Source: CAYPZT01 sp964415435 (GTDB lineage: Bacteria; Patescibacteriota; Microgenomatia; UBA1406; GWC2-37-13). Taken from it: a DNA stretch of 14,560 nt. This document shows, piece by piece, positions 1 through 5,929 of the stretch (positions are counted from its first letter, which is position 1; each line of letters starts with the position of its first letter). The stretch spans positions 1 to 14,560 of the forward strand of contig CAYPZT010000027.1 in the NCBI GenBank assembly GCA_964415435.1. Direction: 5' to 3'. The translations under genes and the position numbers were made by a program. The notes under the pieces were generated by a model that did not search any database, was not told the DNA's origin, and saw only the letters and a program-made list of their open reading frames with translations.

Positions 1-440
1 AGTACTTCGCCCTGTTTATCCTTAATAGCCCGAAGTGCAGATTGAGAGACTGGGATTTTGACAATTAACTTTTTATCGATCGTACCTGTACCCAGTAGTT
101 TTACTCCTCGCTTTTCCGCCCGAGGATCAACGATTTTTTTATCAATGAGTGCTTTCACATCAACGGTCGCCCCACTCGTGAACCCCGACAGATCGCTCAG
201 GTTAATGACATAGGGAGCAACTTTACTGGGTTTGTTCCTTCCCTTTCCACGAAGAAGAGGAAACTTCTTTACAATTCGCACCTGACCTCCCTCAAAGTGA
301 AGAGGAATATTCTCCCGTGCCTTCTGGTGACGCGTAGTGCCTCTTCCTGACTTGGCACCCTTACGGCTTCCCAAACCTCGGCCTAGCCGTTTCTTGCGGC
401 GACCTACTACTGCTGGCAGCTTGGACAAAAATGTGCTCAT
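1..440 (-). CDS. rplO: Large ribosomal subunit protein L15 (uL15), partial, cut by left window edge
   Basis: L15 is a late-assembling 50S protein that binds 23S rRNA. I translated the reverse strand from the ATG at 438-440: the protein opens MSTFLSKLPAVVGRRKKRLG, continues with the typical basic Gly/Arg/Lys-rich L15 N-terminus (GRGLGSRKGAKSGRG), and then has the FEGGQVRIVKKFPLLRGKG region characteristic of L15 (usually 'FEGGQMPLxRRLPKRGF'). The open frame continues for 146 codons to the edge with no stop, so the C-terminus and any following secY are outside. The start lies 3 nt after the rpsE stop, in the position where CPR operons lack rpmD. No Shine-Dalgarno sequence is visible. Confidence 0.95.
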   Translation of the reverse strand, partial: MSTFLSKLPAVVGRRKKRLGRGLGSRKGAKSGRGTTRHQKARENIPLHFEGGQVRIVKKFPLLRGKGRNKPSKVAPYVINLSDLSGFTSGATVDVKALIDKKIVDPRAEKRGVKLLGTGTIDKKLIVKIPVSQSALRAIKDKQGEV

Positions 441-443
441 ATA

Positions 444-908
444 TTAGTTTCTCTGTTTTAATCTCGATAATGCTTCCATAACCGCGTATGTATTTACAGT
501 TTGATTTCGCGAACCGATAATTTTACCTGAGGCGTTGTTGACACCTGCCAGATCAAGAATAACGCGGGCAACACTGCCTACCTTAAGTCCGGTGCCTTCT
601 GGTGCCGGCTTTAGGATTATAAGAGCTGCCTTATACTTCAATTGTATCTCATGAGTAAGAGAATTTTTATACATTGGAACGCGAATCATCCTTTTTTTTG
701 CCTGTTTGATCGCCTTTTGAATTGCGGGCGGAACCTCGAGCGCACGTCCTATACCAATTCCAACATTTCCCTTTTTGTCTCCTACCACAACGAGGGCAGA
801 AAACGTGACATAGTTTCCTCCGGTAATCTTTTTGGATACTCGCTTGATAAGAAGAACTTTTTCTTCTATTTTTGCTTCCTCACCCTGTTTTGTGTTGTTG
901 TTTAGCAT
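444..908 (-). CDS. rpsE: Small ribosomal subunit protein S5 (uS5)
   Basis: S5 is a 30S protein involved in decoding accuracy and mRNA unwinding at the entry channel. The protein has the S5 N-terminal double-stranded-RNA-binding-like domain (ITGGNYVTFSALVVVGDKKG, then GNVGIGIGRALEVPPAIQKA) and the C-terminal domain with PAPEGTGLKVGSVARVILDL. I chose the ATG at 906-908 (154 residues). The frame is open 7 codons further to a TTG at 927-929, which would give a 161-residue protein starting 1 nt after the rplR stop; neither start has a Shine-Dalgarno sequence, so the TTG start cannot be excluded. The next gene is rplO, 3 nt on, with no rpmD (L30) between, which is the usual state in CPR bacteria. 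Confidence 0.96.
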   Translation of the reverse strand: MLNNNTKQGEEAKIEEKVLLIKRVSKKITGGNYVTFSALVVVGDKKGNVGIGIGRALEVPPAIQKAIKQAKKRMIRVPMYKNSLTHEIQLKYKAALIILKPAPEGTGLKVGSVARVILDLAGVNNASGKIIGSRNQTVNTYAVMEALSRLKQRN

Positions 909-930
909 ATTTTTTATTAAAAATTTCAAA

Positions 931-1290
931 TTATACTTTTATACCGCCCTCCCGAAGCCCTTCTGCAAGAGCCTTGACTCTTCCTAAATAAGCATATGAA
1001 CTTCTATCAAATACACATGTTTTAATCTTTTTGCCGAGTAAAAGTTTAGCAAATTCCTGACCGACTAATCTTGCCTGATCGGTTTTCTTCATTTTTGTAG
1101 CCTTATCTTTTCTAGCTTTTTGAAGACTCGAAAATGAAATCAACGTCTTTCGTGCCGCATCGTCGATGGCCTGAACATAGATATACTTATTCGATCTAAA
1201 GACAGATAAGCGTGGCCTATCAGCCGATCCCATTATATTATTACGATTTCTTCTTTTTCTTCGCAAAATGCGATTAATAGTGACTGCCAT
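931..1290 (-). CDS. rplR: Large ribosomal subunit protein L18 (uL18)
   Basis: L18 binds 5S rRNA in the central protuberance together with L5. This 119-residue protein has the expected order: a basic N-terminus (RILRRKRRNRNN), the RPRLSVFRSNKYIYVQAIDD segment typical of L18, a central KKTDQARLVGQEFAKLL helix, and the C-terminal 'CVFDRSSYAYLGRVKALAEG' block, which corresponds to the family's 'FDRGGYxYHGRVKALADAAREGGL' ending. Length is normal for a bacterial L18. It starts 5 nt after the rplF stop. The start is preceded by AT-rich sequence and no Shine-Dalgarno motif. Confidence 0.96.
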   Translation of the reverse strand: MAVTINRILRRKRRNRNNIMGSADRPRLSVFRSNKYIYVQAIDDAARKTLISFSSLQKARKDKATKMKKTDQARLVGQEFAKLLLGKKIKTCVFDRSSYAYLGRVKALAEGLREGGIKV

Positions 1291-1295
1291 AAGTA

Positions 1296-1850
1296 TTATG
1301 CCGGGGCTCCTGCTGCCTTAGCTTTCTTGCCAGGCTTAATTCTTAACTGTTCATTTTCATATTTAATGCCTTTTCCTTTGTAAGGATCTGGTTTTTTTAT
1401 CAGTTTTATCTGATAAGCAACCTGCCCAACCAATTGTTTATCTGCACCAGCGACCACCACCTTATTATTTCCTTCTACCTTGAACGTGATCCCTCCTCTT
1501 TTTTTAAATGTGACCGTATGTGAATAACCAACTTTAAACAAGAGATCTTCTCCCTGAAGCTTGACATTATAACCCGTACCCACTACTTCCATACGCTTTT
1601 GCCAAGGAGTTTCTACACCAACAACCGCATCGTAGATAAGTTGACGATACAATCCGTGAAGCGACTTTGTCGTCTTATCCTCGCGTGCTCTTATCACTGT
1701 TATGTTTTCTCCTTCTTTTTTTATTTCGATACCATCCGGCACCGTTAACTGGATTGTACCCTGAGAACCTTTGACGACTACGCTCTTGCCGTTTATATCA
1801 ACAGCTACCGAGGCGGGAACCGTAATAATTTTTTGACCTACTTTTGACAT
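1296..1850 (-). CDS. rplF: Large ribosomal subunit protein L6 (uL6)
   Basis: L6 binds near the sarcin-ricin loop and the base of the L7/L12 stalk. The protein has the two repeated L6 domains and the diagnostic C-terminal signature KKPDPYKGKGIKYENEQLRI ('RKPEPYKGKGIRY' in most bacteria). I chose the ATG at 1848-1850, giving 184 residues starting MSKVGQKIITVPASV. The frame extends upstream to 1880, but that would overlap the end of rpsH and add a non-family sequence. With this start the gap to the rpsH stop is 4 nt, matching neighbouring gaps. The last residues (KPGKKAKAAGAPA) form a short basic, alanine-containing tail. Confidence 0.96.
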   Translation of the reverse strand: MSKVGQKIITVPASVAVDINGKSVVVKGSQGTIQLTVPDGIEIKKEGENITVIRAREDKTTKSLHGLYRQLIYDAVVGVETPWQKRMEVVGTGYNVKLQGEDLLFKVGYSHTVTFKKRGGITFKVEGNNKVVVAGADKQLVGQVAYQIKLIKKPDPYKGKGIKYENEQLRIKPGKKAKAAGAPA

Positions 1851-1854
1851 GTAA

Positions 1855-2232
1855 TTACCAAATATTGAATAACAACTCACCGCCTACTTTTTCTTTACGC
1901 GCCTCTAGGTTCGTCAGAATACCCTTCGGTGTAGAAAGAATGGAATGACCAATTCCTCCCAAAACAGGCTTCAAATCCTTATATGAAACATAATATCTGC
2001 TACCCGGTTTTGTAAATATTTTTACATCGGTAACAACTGGAATGTTATGATTGTAAGAAAGTTCCACGATCAAATCCCTACCCTCTTTGCGAACTGTCTG
2101 GATATATTTCAAGGAAACCAGCTTCTTAAGGATAGACTCTCTAAATACCGAGTAGGGCATAGTGATCACTGGCAGACTTGCCATGTAACCATTTTTAACT
2201 CTGATTATAAGATCGCTGACAGTACTTTGCAT
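1855..2232 (-). CDS. rpsH: Small ribosomal subunit protein S8 (uS8)
   Basis: S8 is a primary 16S rRNA-binding protein of the 30S platform; in E. coli it also represses the spc operon. The 125-residue protein starts MQSTVSDLIIRVKNGY ('DPIADMLTRIRNA' in most bacteria) and ends with STPKGILTNLEARKEKVGGE followed by LLFNIW. This is the S8 C-terminal signature ('STSKGIMTDREARKxxVGGELLCxVW'), with Phe-Asn-Ile instead of the more usual Cys-containing ending. It lies 5 nt after the rpsS stop. In the canonical operon the gene before rpsH is rpsN; here rpsS is inserted between them. Confidence 0.96.
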   Translation of the reverse strand: MQSTVSDLIIRVKNGYMASLPVITMPYSVFRESILKKLVSLKYIQTVRKEGRDLIVELSYNHNIPVVTDVKIFTKPGSRYYVSYKDLKPVLGGIGHSILSTPKGILTNLEARKEKVGGELLFNIW

Positions 2233-2237
2233 ATTGT

Positions 2238-2522
2238 TTAGGTTGCTTCTAGAACTTTCTTTGTAACTTTTCCATGGCTTCTGAAGGTACGTGTTAGGGA
2301 AAACTCTCCGAGCCTATGCCCAACCATCGATTCGGAAACCAGGACTTCAATAAATTTTTTCCCGTTGTGAATTGCCAGTTTGTGTCCCACAAACTCCGGC
2401 GCGATTTGGGAAGCACGCGCCCACGTTTTGATAGGACTTCTGTCACTTCCGGCTTTCTGTTTCGTGACTTTCTTTAAAAGTTTTTCGTCTATATATGGTC
2501 CTTTTTTTGCTGATCTACTCAT
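2238..2522 (-). CDS. rpsS: Small ribosomal subunit protein S19 (uS19), at a non-canonical operon position
   Basis: S19 sits in the 30S head and, with S13, contacts the 50S subunit and 5S-proximal bridges. The 94-residue protein reads MSRSAKKGPYIDEKLLKKV, then IKTWARASQIAPEFVGHKLA, IHNGKKFIEVLVSESMVGHR and LGEFSLTRTFRSHGK, an unambiguous S19. I chose the ATG at 2520-2522; the longer open frame to 2603 would overlap rpsN and adds unrelated sequence. The start is 4 nt after the rpsN stop, without a Shine-Dalgarno motif. The odd feature is location: S19 is normally encoded between rplB and rplV, but those genes are directly adjacent here (1 nt apart) and rpsS lies between rpsN and rpsH instead. 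Confidence 0.97.
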   Translation of the reverse strand: MSRSAKKGPYIDEKLLKKVTKQKAGSDRSPIKTWARASQIAPEFVGHKLAIHNGKKFIEVLVSESMVGHRLGEFSLTRTFRSHGKVTKKVLEAT

Positions 2523-2526
2523 AGGT

Positions 2527-2712
2527 TTACCAAGACATTTTTCTAACTCCAGGAATCTCTCCGGTAAGTGCTTTCTCTCTGAAACAGATTCTACACATAC
2601 CAAATCGCCTCATATAGGCTCGCGCCCGTCCACAAAAGGGACAACGGTTGCGTACTCTGACTGCATATTTTTGTTTTTTCCTGAACTTCACTTCATCCGA
2701 TGTTTTTGCCAT
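2527..2712 (-). CDS. rpsN: Small ribosomal subunit protein S14, zinc-binding type (uS14)
   Basis: S14 is a late-assembly protein of the 30S head. This is the short 61-residue zinc-binding ('type Z') form. The zinc site is formed by Cys24-x2-Cys27 and Cys40-x2-Cys43 (NRCPFCGR and GMCRICFR), and the C-terminus LTGEIPGVRKMSW matches the family ending 'GxIPGVxKASW'. It follows rplE with a 4-nt gap, the usual spc-operon position, and is followed 4 nt later by the relocated rpsS. The presence of all four cysteines implies zinc dependence; a second cysteine-free copy elsewhere in the genome cannot be judged from this window. Confidence 0.97.
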   Translation of the reverse strand: MAKTSDEVKFRKKQKYAVRVRNRCPFCGRARAYMRRFGMCRICFREKALTGEIPGVRKMSW

Positions 2713-2716
2713 AATT

Positions 2717-3256
2717 TTATACTTTCTTGAACGGAATTCCTAACAGCTCAAATAGCTTTTTACCACGCTCACGGTTACCCGCATTGGACACCAATGTAAT
2801 TTCAAGACCCCTTATTTTATCAATTTTATCGAAATCTATCTCGGGAAATAGCGTCTGCTCGCCTAAACCTATGTTTAGGTTGCCATTTTGATCAACACTT
2901 TTGTCGGAAATACCCCGGAAATCTCTAAGTCGAGGAATTACCACTTTTACAAACTTCTCCATAAAGCTGTACATACGTTCACCGCGGAGAGTAACCTTTA
3001 CTCCTATGGGTAACCCCATACGTATTTTAAAAGCTGATATTGATTTTCGTGCCTTCGTGACAACTGGCTTCTGACCTGCGATAAGCGTAAGCTGTTCATA
3101 GATCTTATCAATGGCCCCCTTATTGGACACTGCCTCACCTGCTCCCACATTCAGCACAATCTTCGTTACCTTGGGTATTTCCATTACATTTTCAATCTTA
3201 AGCTCTGCACTTAATTTCGGTTTGATTTCTTTGTGGTAAGTATCTTTAAATGACAT
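2717..3256 (-). CDS. rplE: Large ribosomal subunit protein L5 (uL5)
   Basis: L5 binds 5S rRNA in the central protuberance and contacts P-site tRNA. The 179-residue protein has normal length and order: KVTKIVLNVGAGEAVSNKG near the N-terminus, AGQKPVVTKARKSISAFKIR, the MGLPIGVKVTLRGERMYSFM block, and PRLRDFRGISDKSVDQNGN, all characteristic of L5. The C-terminus is LFELLGIPFKK followed by Val. It starts 12 nt after the rplX stop, one of the larger gaps in this tightly packed operon, in an AT-rich stretch with no Shine-Dalgarno motif. Confidence 0.97.
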   Translation of the reverse strand: MSFKDTYHKEIKPKLSAELKIENVMEIPKVTKIVLNVGAGEAVSNKGAIDKIYEQLTLIAGQKPVVTKARKSISAFKIRMGLPIGVKVTLRGERMYSFMEKFVKVVIPRLRDFRGISDKSVDQNGNLNIGLGEQTLFPEIDFDKIDKIRGLEITLVSNAGNRERGKKLFELLGIPFKKV

Positions 3257-3268
3257 AAGATTTATTAG

Positions 3269-3574
3269 TTAAATAATTTTTTCACATGTCTTACAGACTC
3301 GCGATTTCTTGCCAGCTTTCGTTTCATATCCGATTCGCGATGGCTTGCCACACTTGGGACAGACAAGCATCACCTTGGATGCATCGATGAGGCGCGGGAC
3401 ATCAACGACCCCGCCCTGCGGCATCTTTTCATTTTTTTTGACATGTTTTTTGTAAAGATTGAGGCCGGGAACAAAAAGCTTATTGCTTGCTGTGTATACT
3501 CTTTCGATTACACCATCGCGTCCCTTATCTTTCCCTATCATTACTTTTATTTTGTCTCCCTTTTTAAGTTTCAT
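3269..3574 (-). CDS. rplX: Large ribosomal subunit protein L24 (uL24), with zinc-ribbon-like cysteines
   Basis: L24 is an assembly-initiator protein of the 50S subunit. The 101-residue protein has an N-terminal KOW motif (KKGDKIKVMIGKDKGRDGVI, residues 4-23) and the 'NLYKKHVK' segment followed by the GGVVDVPRLIDASKVMLVCP region. The C-terminal part carries Cys72-x2-Cys75 and Cys94-x2-Cys97 (CPKCGK and CKTC), a pattern seen in many bacterial L24 proteins and consistent with a zinc ribbon. It lies 4 nt after the rplN stop. The start has no Shine-Dalgarno sequence. Confidence 0.97.
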   Translation of the reverse strand: MKLKKGDKIKVMIGKDKGRDGVIERVYTASNKLFVPGLNLYKKHVKKNEKMPQGGVVDVPRLIDASKVMLVCPKCGKPSRIGYETKAGKKSRVCKTCEKII

Positions 3575-3578
3575 AAGC

Positions 3579-3953
3579 TTAATACATCTCCTCGGCTAAA
3601 CTTGCGATTTTATTAAAACCGGCGTCTTTCACTTCTTTTGCAATTGGTCCGAAAATGCGTGTACCTCGTGGGTCTTTTGTTTCTTTTGCCATGAGAATTA
3701 CACAGGCATTATCATCAAAACGGATATAGCTGCCGTCTTTTCTTCGTCTTTCTTTGCGGGTGCGTACTACCACTGCCGGCAACACTTCTCCCTCTTTTAC
3801 CTGCGCATAAGGAATAGCTGATCGAACCACCACGTTAATGATGTCGCCTACATATGCGATCTTCCTGTTGCCTTTTCCAGGCATACCAACCATATACGCC
3901 TTCTTTGCGCCTGTATTGTCGGCCACGGTCATTACGGTTCTCAGTTGCAACAT
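3579..3953 (-). CDS. rplN: Large ribosomal subunit protein L14 (uL14)
   Basis: L14 lies at the subunit interface and takes part in intersubunit bridges; it is also the target of the silencing factor RsfS in bacteria. The 124-residue protein begins MLQLRTVMTVADNTGAKKA ('MIQxxTxLxVADNSGAKxv' in most bacteria), contains VVVRTRKERRRKDGSYIRFD and DNACVILMAKETKDPRGTRI, and ends in FGPIAKEVKDAGFNKIASLA, the normal L14 C-terminal signature. It is 4 nt after the rpsQ stop. A weak purine stretch (AGGGA) precedes the start, but it is part of the final rpsQ codons and may be coincidental. Confidence 0.97.
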   Translation of the reverse strand: MLQLRTVMTVADNTGAKKAYMVGMPGKGNRKIAYVGDIINVVVRSAIPYAQVKEGEVLPAVVVRTRKERRRKDGSYIRFDDNACVILMAKETKDPRGTRIFGPIAKEVKDAGFNKIASLAEEMY

Positions 3954-3957
3954 AGTA

Positions 3958-4194
3958 TTATCCCTGAACTTTACCTACAACTTCAAAATGAACTTCTTTT
4001 GAGTATGGTTTTGTTTCTCTAATTTGGACCATATCGCCCTCTTTTATGCCTTCTTTCTCATTATGGGCTTTAATTTTTTTGTGGCGGATAACGATCTTTT
4101 GATATTTTGGATGTCGGAATTTGCGCTCAACCGATATAACCACCGTCTTCTGCATTTTGGTCGATGTTACAATTCCCGTCTCTGTTCTTGCCAT
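3958..4194 (-). CDS. rpsQ: Small ribosomal subunit protein S17 (uS17)
   Basis: S17 is a primary 16S rRNA-binding protein with an OB fold in the 30S body. The 78-residue protein has the family core: TETGIVTSTKMQKTVVISVE, the RKFRHPKYQKIVIRHKKIKA segment ('HPxYxKxVxRxKKxxAHDE'), and GDMVQIRETKPYSKEVHFEV ('GDxVxIxExRPLSKxKxW'). Length is normal. The gap to the preceding rpmC stop is 33 nt, unusually long for this operon, and consists of A/T-only-like sequence containing a short direct repeat. There is no Shine-Dalgarno motif before the ATG. Confidence 0.96.
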   Translation of the reverse strand: MARTETGIVTSTKMQKTVVISVERKFRHPKYQKIVIRHKKIKAHNEKEGIKEGDMVQIRETKPYSKEVHFEVVGKVQG

Positions 4195-4204
4195 ATTTTT
4201 ATTT

Positions 4205-4229
4205 AATTTAAAATTTGCAATTTAAAATT
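4205..4229. repeat. Two 11-bp direct repeats between rpmC and rpsQ
   Basis: AATTTAAAATT occurs twice (4205-4215 and 4219-4229), separated by TGC, giving a 14-bp period. The second copy overlaps the rpmC stop codon. This accounts for most of the 33-nt rpmC-rpsQ gap, where neighbouring gaps are about 4 nt, and suggests a small local duplication. No function is evident. Confidence 0.7.
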
Positions 4230-4428
4230 AGCTTTGCACTCGCTTTGCTGACAGTACCGTCAATACAACTGCTAACTGCTTTTTTTTCATAGCTACTTGA
4301 TTCGTGTTTTTGGGTTTGTTCGCATATACGTCAAGCGTAAGTTTAGCGATCTCATTGCGAAGATCGTTTACCTGCTTGTCAAGTTCACTCACTGATTTTG
4401 ACTGTAACTCTTTTATATTTTTTTTCAT
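4228..4428 (-). CDS. rpmC: Large ribosomal subunit protein L29 (uL29)
   Basis: L29 is a small helical protein next to the peptide exit tunnel that contributes to docking of trigger factor and SRP. The 66-residue protein has the expected two-helix content: KELQSKSVSELDKQVNDLRN ('xLRxxSxxELxxxLxELKxELFxLR') and a C-terminal helix ending in AVVLTVLSAKRVQS. Sequence conservation in L29 is low, so the operon position, between rplP and rpsQ, is part of the identification. The ATG overlaps the rplP stop by 4 nt (ATGA at 4425-4428), so translational coupling with rplP is likely. Confidence 0.94.
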   Translation of the reverse strand: MKKNIKELQSKSVSELDKQVNDLRNEIAKLTLDVYANKPKNTNQVAMKKKQLAVVLTVLSAKRVQS

Positions 4429-4832
4429 GATCGGGTAATAACTTTTGTTTTTACTGAAAGCTTTGATGAGACTGACCGAAGTACGTCTAAACTTTCGGGA
4501 CCACTTAGTCCATCGACCTCAAAAAGCATTCTTCCTGGTGAAACTGATGCCACAAAATAGGCAACATCACCTTTTCCTGCTCCCATCGTTACCTCCGGTG
4601 GCTTTTTAGTAAATGGCTTGTCAGGAAAAATCCTGATCCAAAATTTTCCTATTTTTTTGGTTGCACGGGCCAAAACGACTCTTGAGGCTTCTATCTCCCT
4701 ATCTTTTATCCATCCTGTTGTGACCGTCTTTAAGCCATAGGTGCCAAAATTAAGCTTGTCGCCCTTTACTGCAAGCTTTCTCCACATTCCTCTAAACTGT
4801 TTTCTGTATTTTTGTCGTTTTGGAGCTAACAT
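4425..4832 (-). CDS. rplP: Large ribosomal subunit protein L16 (uL16)
   Basis: L16 helps shape the A site and is needed for late 50S assembly. The 135-residue protein starts MLAPKRQKYRKQFRGMWRKL ('MLxPKRxKyRKxxxGrxxG'), has LNFGTYGLKTVTTGWIKDRE and IEASRVVLARATKKIGKFWI, then RIFPDKPFTKKPPEVTMGAG. The family ending is present (VSPGRMLFEVDGL). One unusual residue is Thr82, which aligns with Arg81 of E. coli L16 ('VRMGKGKG'), the arginine that E. coli hydroxylates; here the segment reads EVTMGAGKGD. The start is 4 nt after rpsC, and the stop overlaps the rpmC start. Confidence 0.97.
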   Translation of the reverse strand: MLAPKRQKYRKQFRGMWRKLAVKGDKLNFGTYGLKTVTTGWIKDREIEASRVVLARATKKIGKFWIRIFPDKPFTKKPPEVTMGAGKGDVAYFVASVSPGRMLFEVDGLSGPESLDVLRSVSSKLSVKTKVITRS

Positions 4833-4836
4833 ATTA

Positions 4837-5475
4837 TTATTTACATATCCACACCTTCACTCCCACATATCCTGACTTTGTGAGGGCGGGAAACTTTGCG
4901 AAATCAACTTCCTCGCGGATAGTTGAGGTAGGGATCGTTCCCTGAAAATATTTTTCTCTTCGTGAAATCTCAGCGCCATTGATTCTGCCTCCAAGCTGGA
5001 TCTTTACACCCTTCCCGCCTGCTTCAATGACACGGTTCATCGCATTGTGCACGGTTGAACGATGCGGAAATCCTCTTACTATCTTCTCCGCAACTGTCTG
5101 AGCCACATAGTATGCATTTAAATACGGCTTTTTGACGGGCTCGATCTTAATATCCATTTTTGCTTCTTTTGATTTGGGCGTGATGTGAAGATAGTTAGCA
5201 ATAAATTTCTTGATATCTTCCAAACCCTTTCCTCCCCGGCCAATAATCATACCCGGCTTAACAGAGTAGAGGATCAGCGTCATCCTGTTGATTGCCCGCT
5301 CAACATCTACCTGTGTAATTGATGCAAAACTCAGTTTTCCCATCAGTTTTTTACGAATATTGATGTCTTTAATGAGAGCATCGCGGTATGCTTTTTTCTG
5401 TGTAAAAAACCACCGTGAATTCCAGTTAAAGACAATGCCTAGACGTAATCCCTTTGGATGAACTTTTTGTCCCAT
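4837..5475 (-). CDS. rpsC: Small ribosomal subunit protein S3 (uS3)
   Basis: S3 lies at the mRNA entry site of the 30S head and contributes to mRNA helicase activity. The 212-residue protein starts MGQKVHPKGLRLGIVFNWNS, contains a type II KH domain with the GxxG loop at residues 79-84 (GRGGKG, in GMIIGRGGKGLEDIKKFI), and has the C-terminal domain with the INGAEISRREKYFQGTIPTS signature ('LxGAEiARtExyxxGxVPLhTLRAxIDY') and VGVKVWI near its end. Length is near the usual 210-230. The start codon directly follows the rplV stop with no gap, and rplP begins 4 nt after its stop. Confidence 0.97.
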   Translation of the reverse strand: MGQKVHPKGLRLGIVFNWNSRWFFTQKKAYRDALIKDINIRKKLMGKLSFASITQVDVERAINRMTLILYSVKPGMIIGRGGKGLEDIKKFIANYLHITPKSKEAKMDIKIEPVKKPYLNAYYVAQTVAEKIVRGFPHRSTVHNAMNRVIEAGGKGVKIQLGGRINGAEISRREKYFQGTIPTSTIREEVDFAKFPALTKSGYVGVKVWICK

Positions 5476-5928
5476 TTATTTTTTACGACTTGTAACTTTC
5501 TTTTTTGGCGTAACTTTTTCCGTTGCTTTCGTTTGAACCTTTGTGAGCTTCTCCTCTACGGCTTTCTTTACTTCCACTTTTTTTGATGCTACAGATGCTG
5601 GAGCCTCCAAAACAACAGTGATGTGAGAAAACTCGCGGGCGATTGGTTTAGCCGCACCTTTACCTCCGGCCTTATACCGTTTTAGCGTATTGCCTTCGTC
5701 AACGAACAAAGCTTTAAATTGTAGCAAATGTTCGTCTGTTTTTAAAGTTTGTTTAGCATTTGCCATTGCTGAGCGAATCGCCTTATATAATATTTTTGCA
5801 CCACGCTTGTTACTGTAAAAAAGATGCTCTACTGCTCGCGCAGGGGTCATATTTTTTACAGCCGGCAAAAGAAACCGCAGTTTCTTCGGCGCTATCTTTA
5901 CATTTTTAAATGAAGCACGAGCTTCCAT
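5476..5928 (-). CDS. rplV: Large ribosomal subunit protein L22 (uL22) with basic C-terminal extension
   Basis: L22 lines the peptide exit tunnel with L4. I chose the ATG at 5926-5928 (150 residues, MEARASFKNVKIAPKKLRFL), which is 1 nt after the rplB stop; the frame is also open to a TTG at 5947-5949 inside rplB. Family features include the 'KIAPKKLRFL' N-terminus, AVEHLFYSNKRGAKILYKAI, and the beta-hairpin/C-terminal region with ThrLeuLysArgTyr...AKPIAREFSHITVVLEAP. Typical L22 ends about there, near 110 residues. Here roughly 35-40 more residues follow, rich in Lys, Val, Thr and Glu, and end KKKVTSRKK. The tail is probably disordered and RNA-contacting (inference). In the usual operon rpsS would precede this gene; it does not here. 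Confidence 0.96.
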   Translation of the reverse strand: MEARASFKNVKIAPKKLRFLLPAVKNMTPARAVEHLFYSNKRGAKILYKAIRSAMANAKQTLKTDEHLLQFKALFVDEGNTLKRYKAGGKGAAKPIAREFSHITVVLEAPASVASKKVEVKKAVEEKLTKVQTKATEKVTPKKKVTSRKK

Positions 5929-5929
5929 A

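Noticed and set aside
2523..2603. Upstream extension of rpsS overlapping rpsN
   Set aside because: It overlaps the well-supported zinc-binding S14 gene in another frame, and the S19 family start MSRSxKKGP is at 2522.
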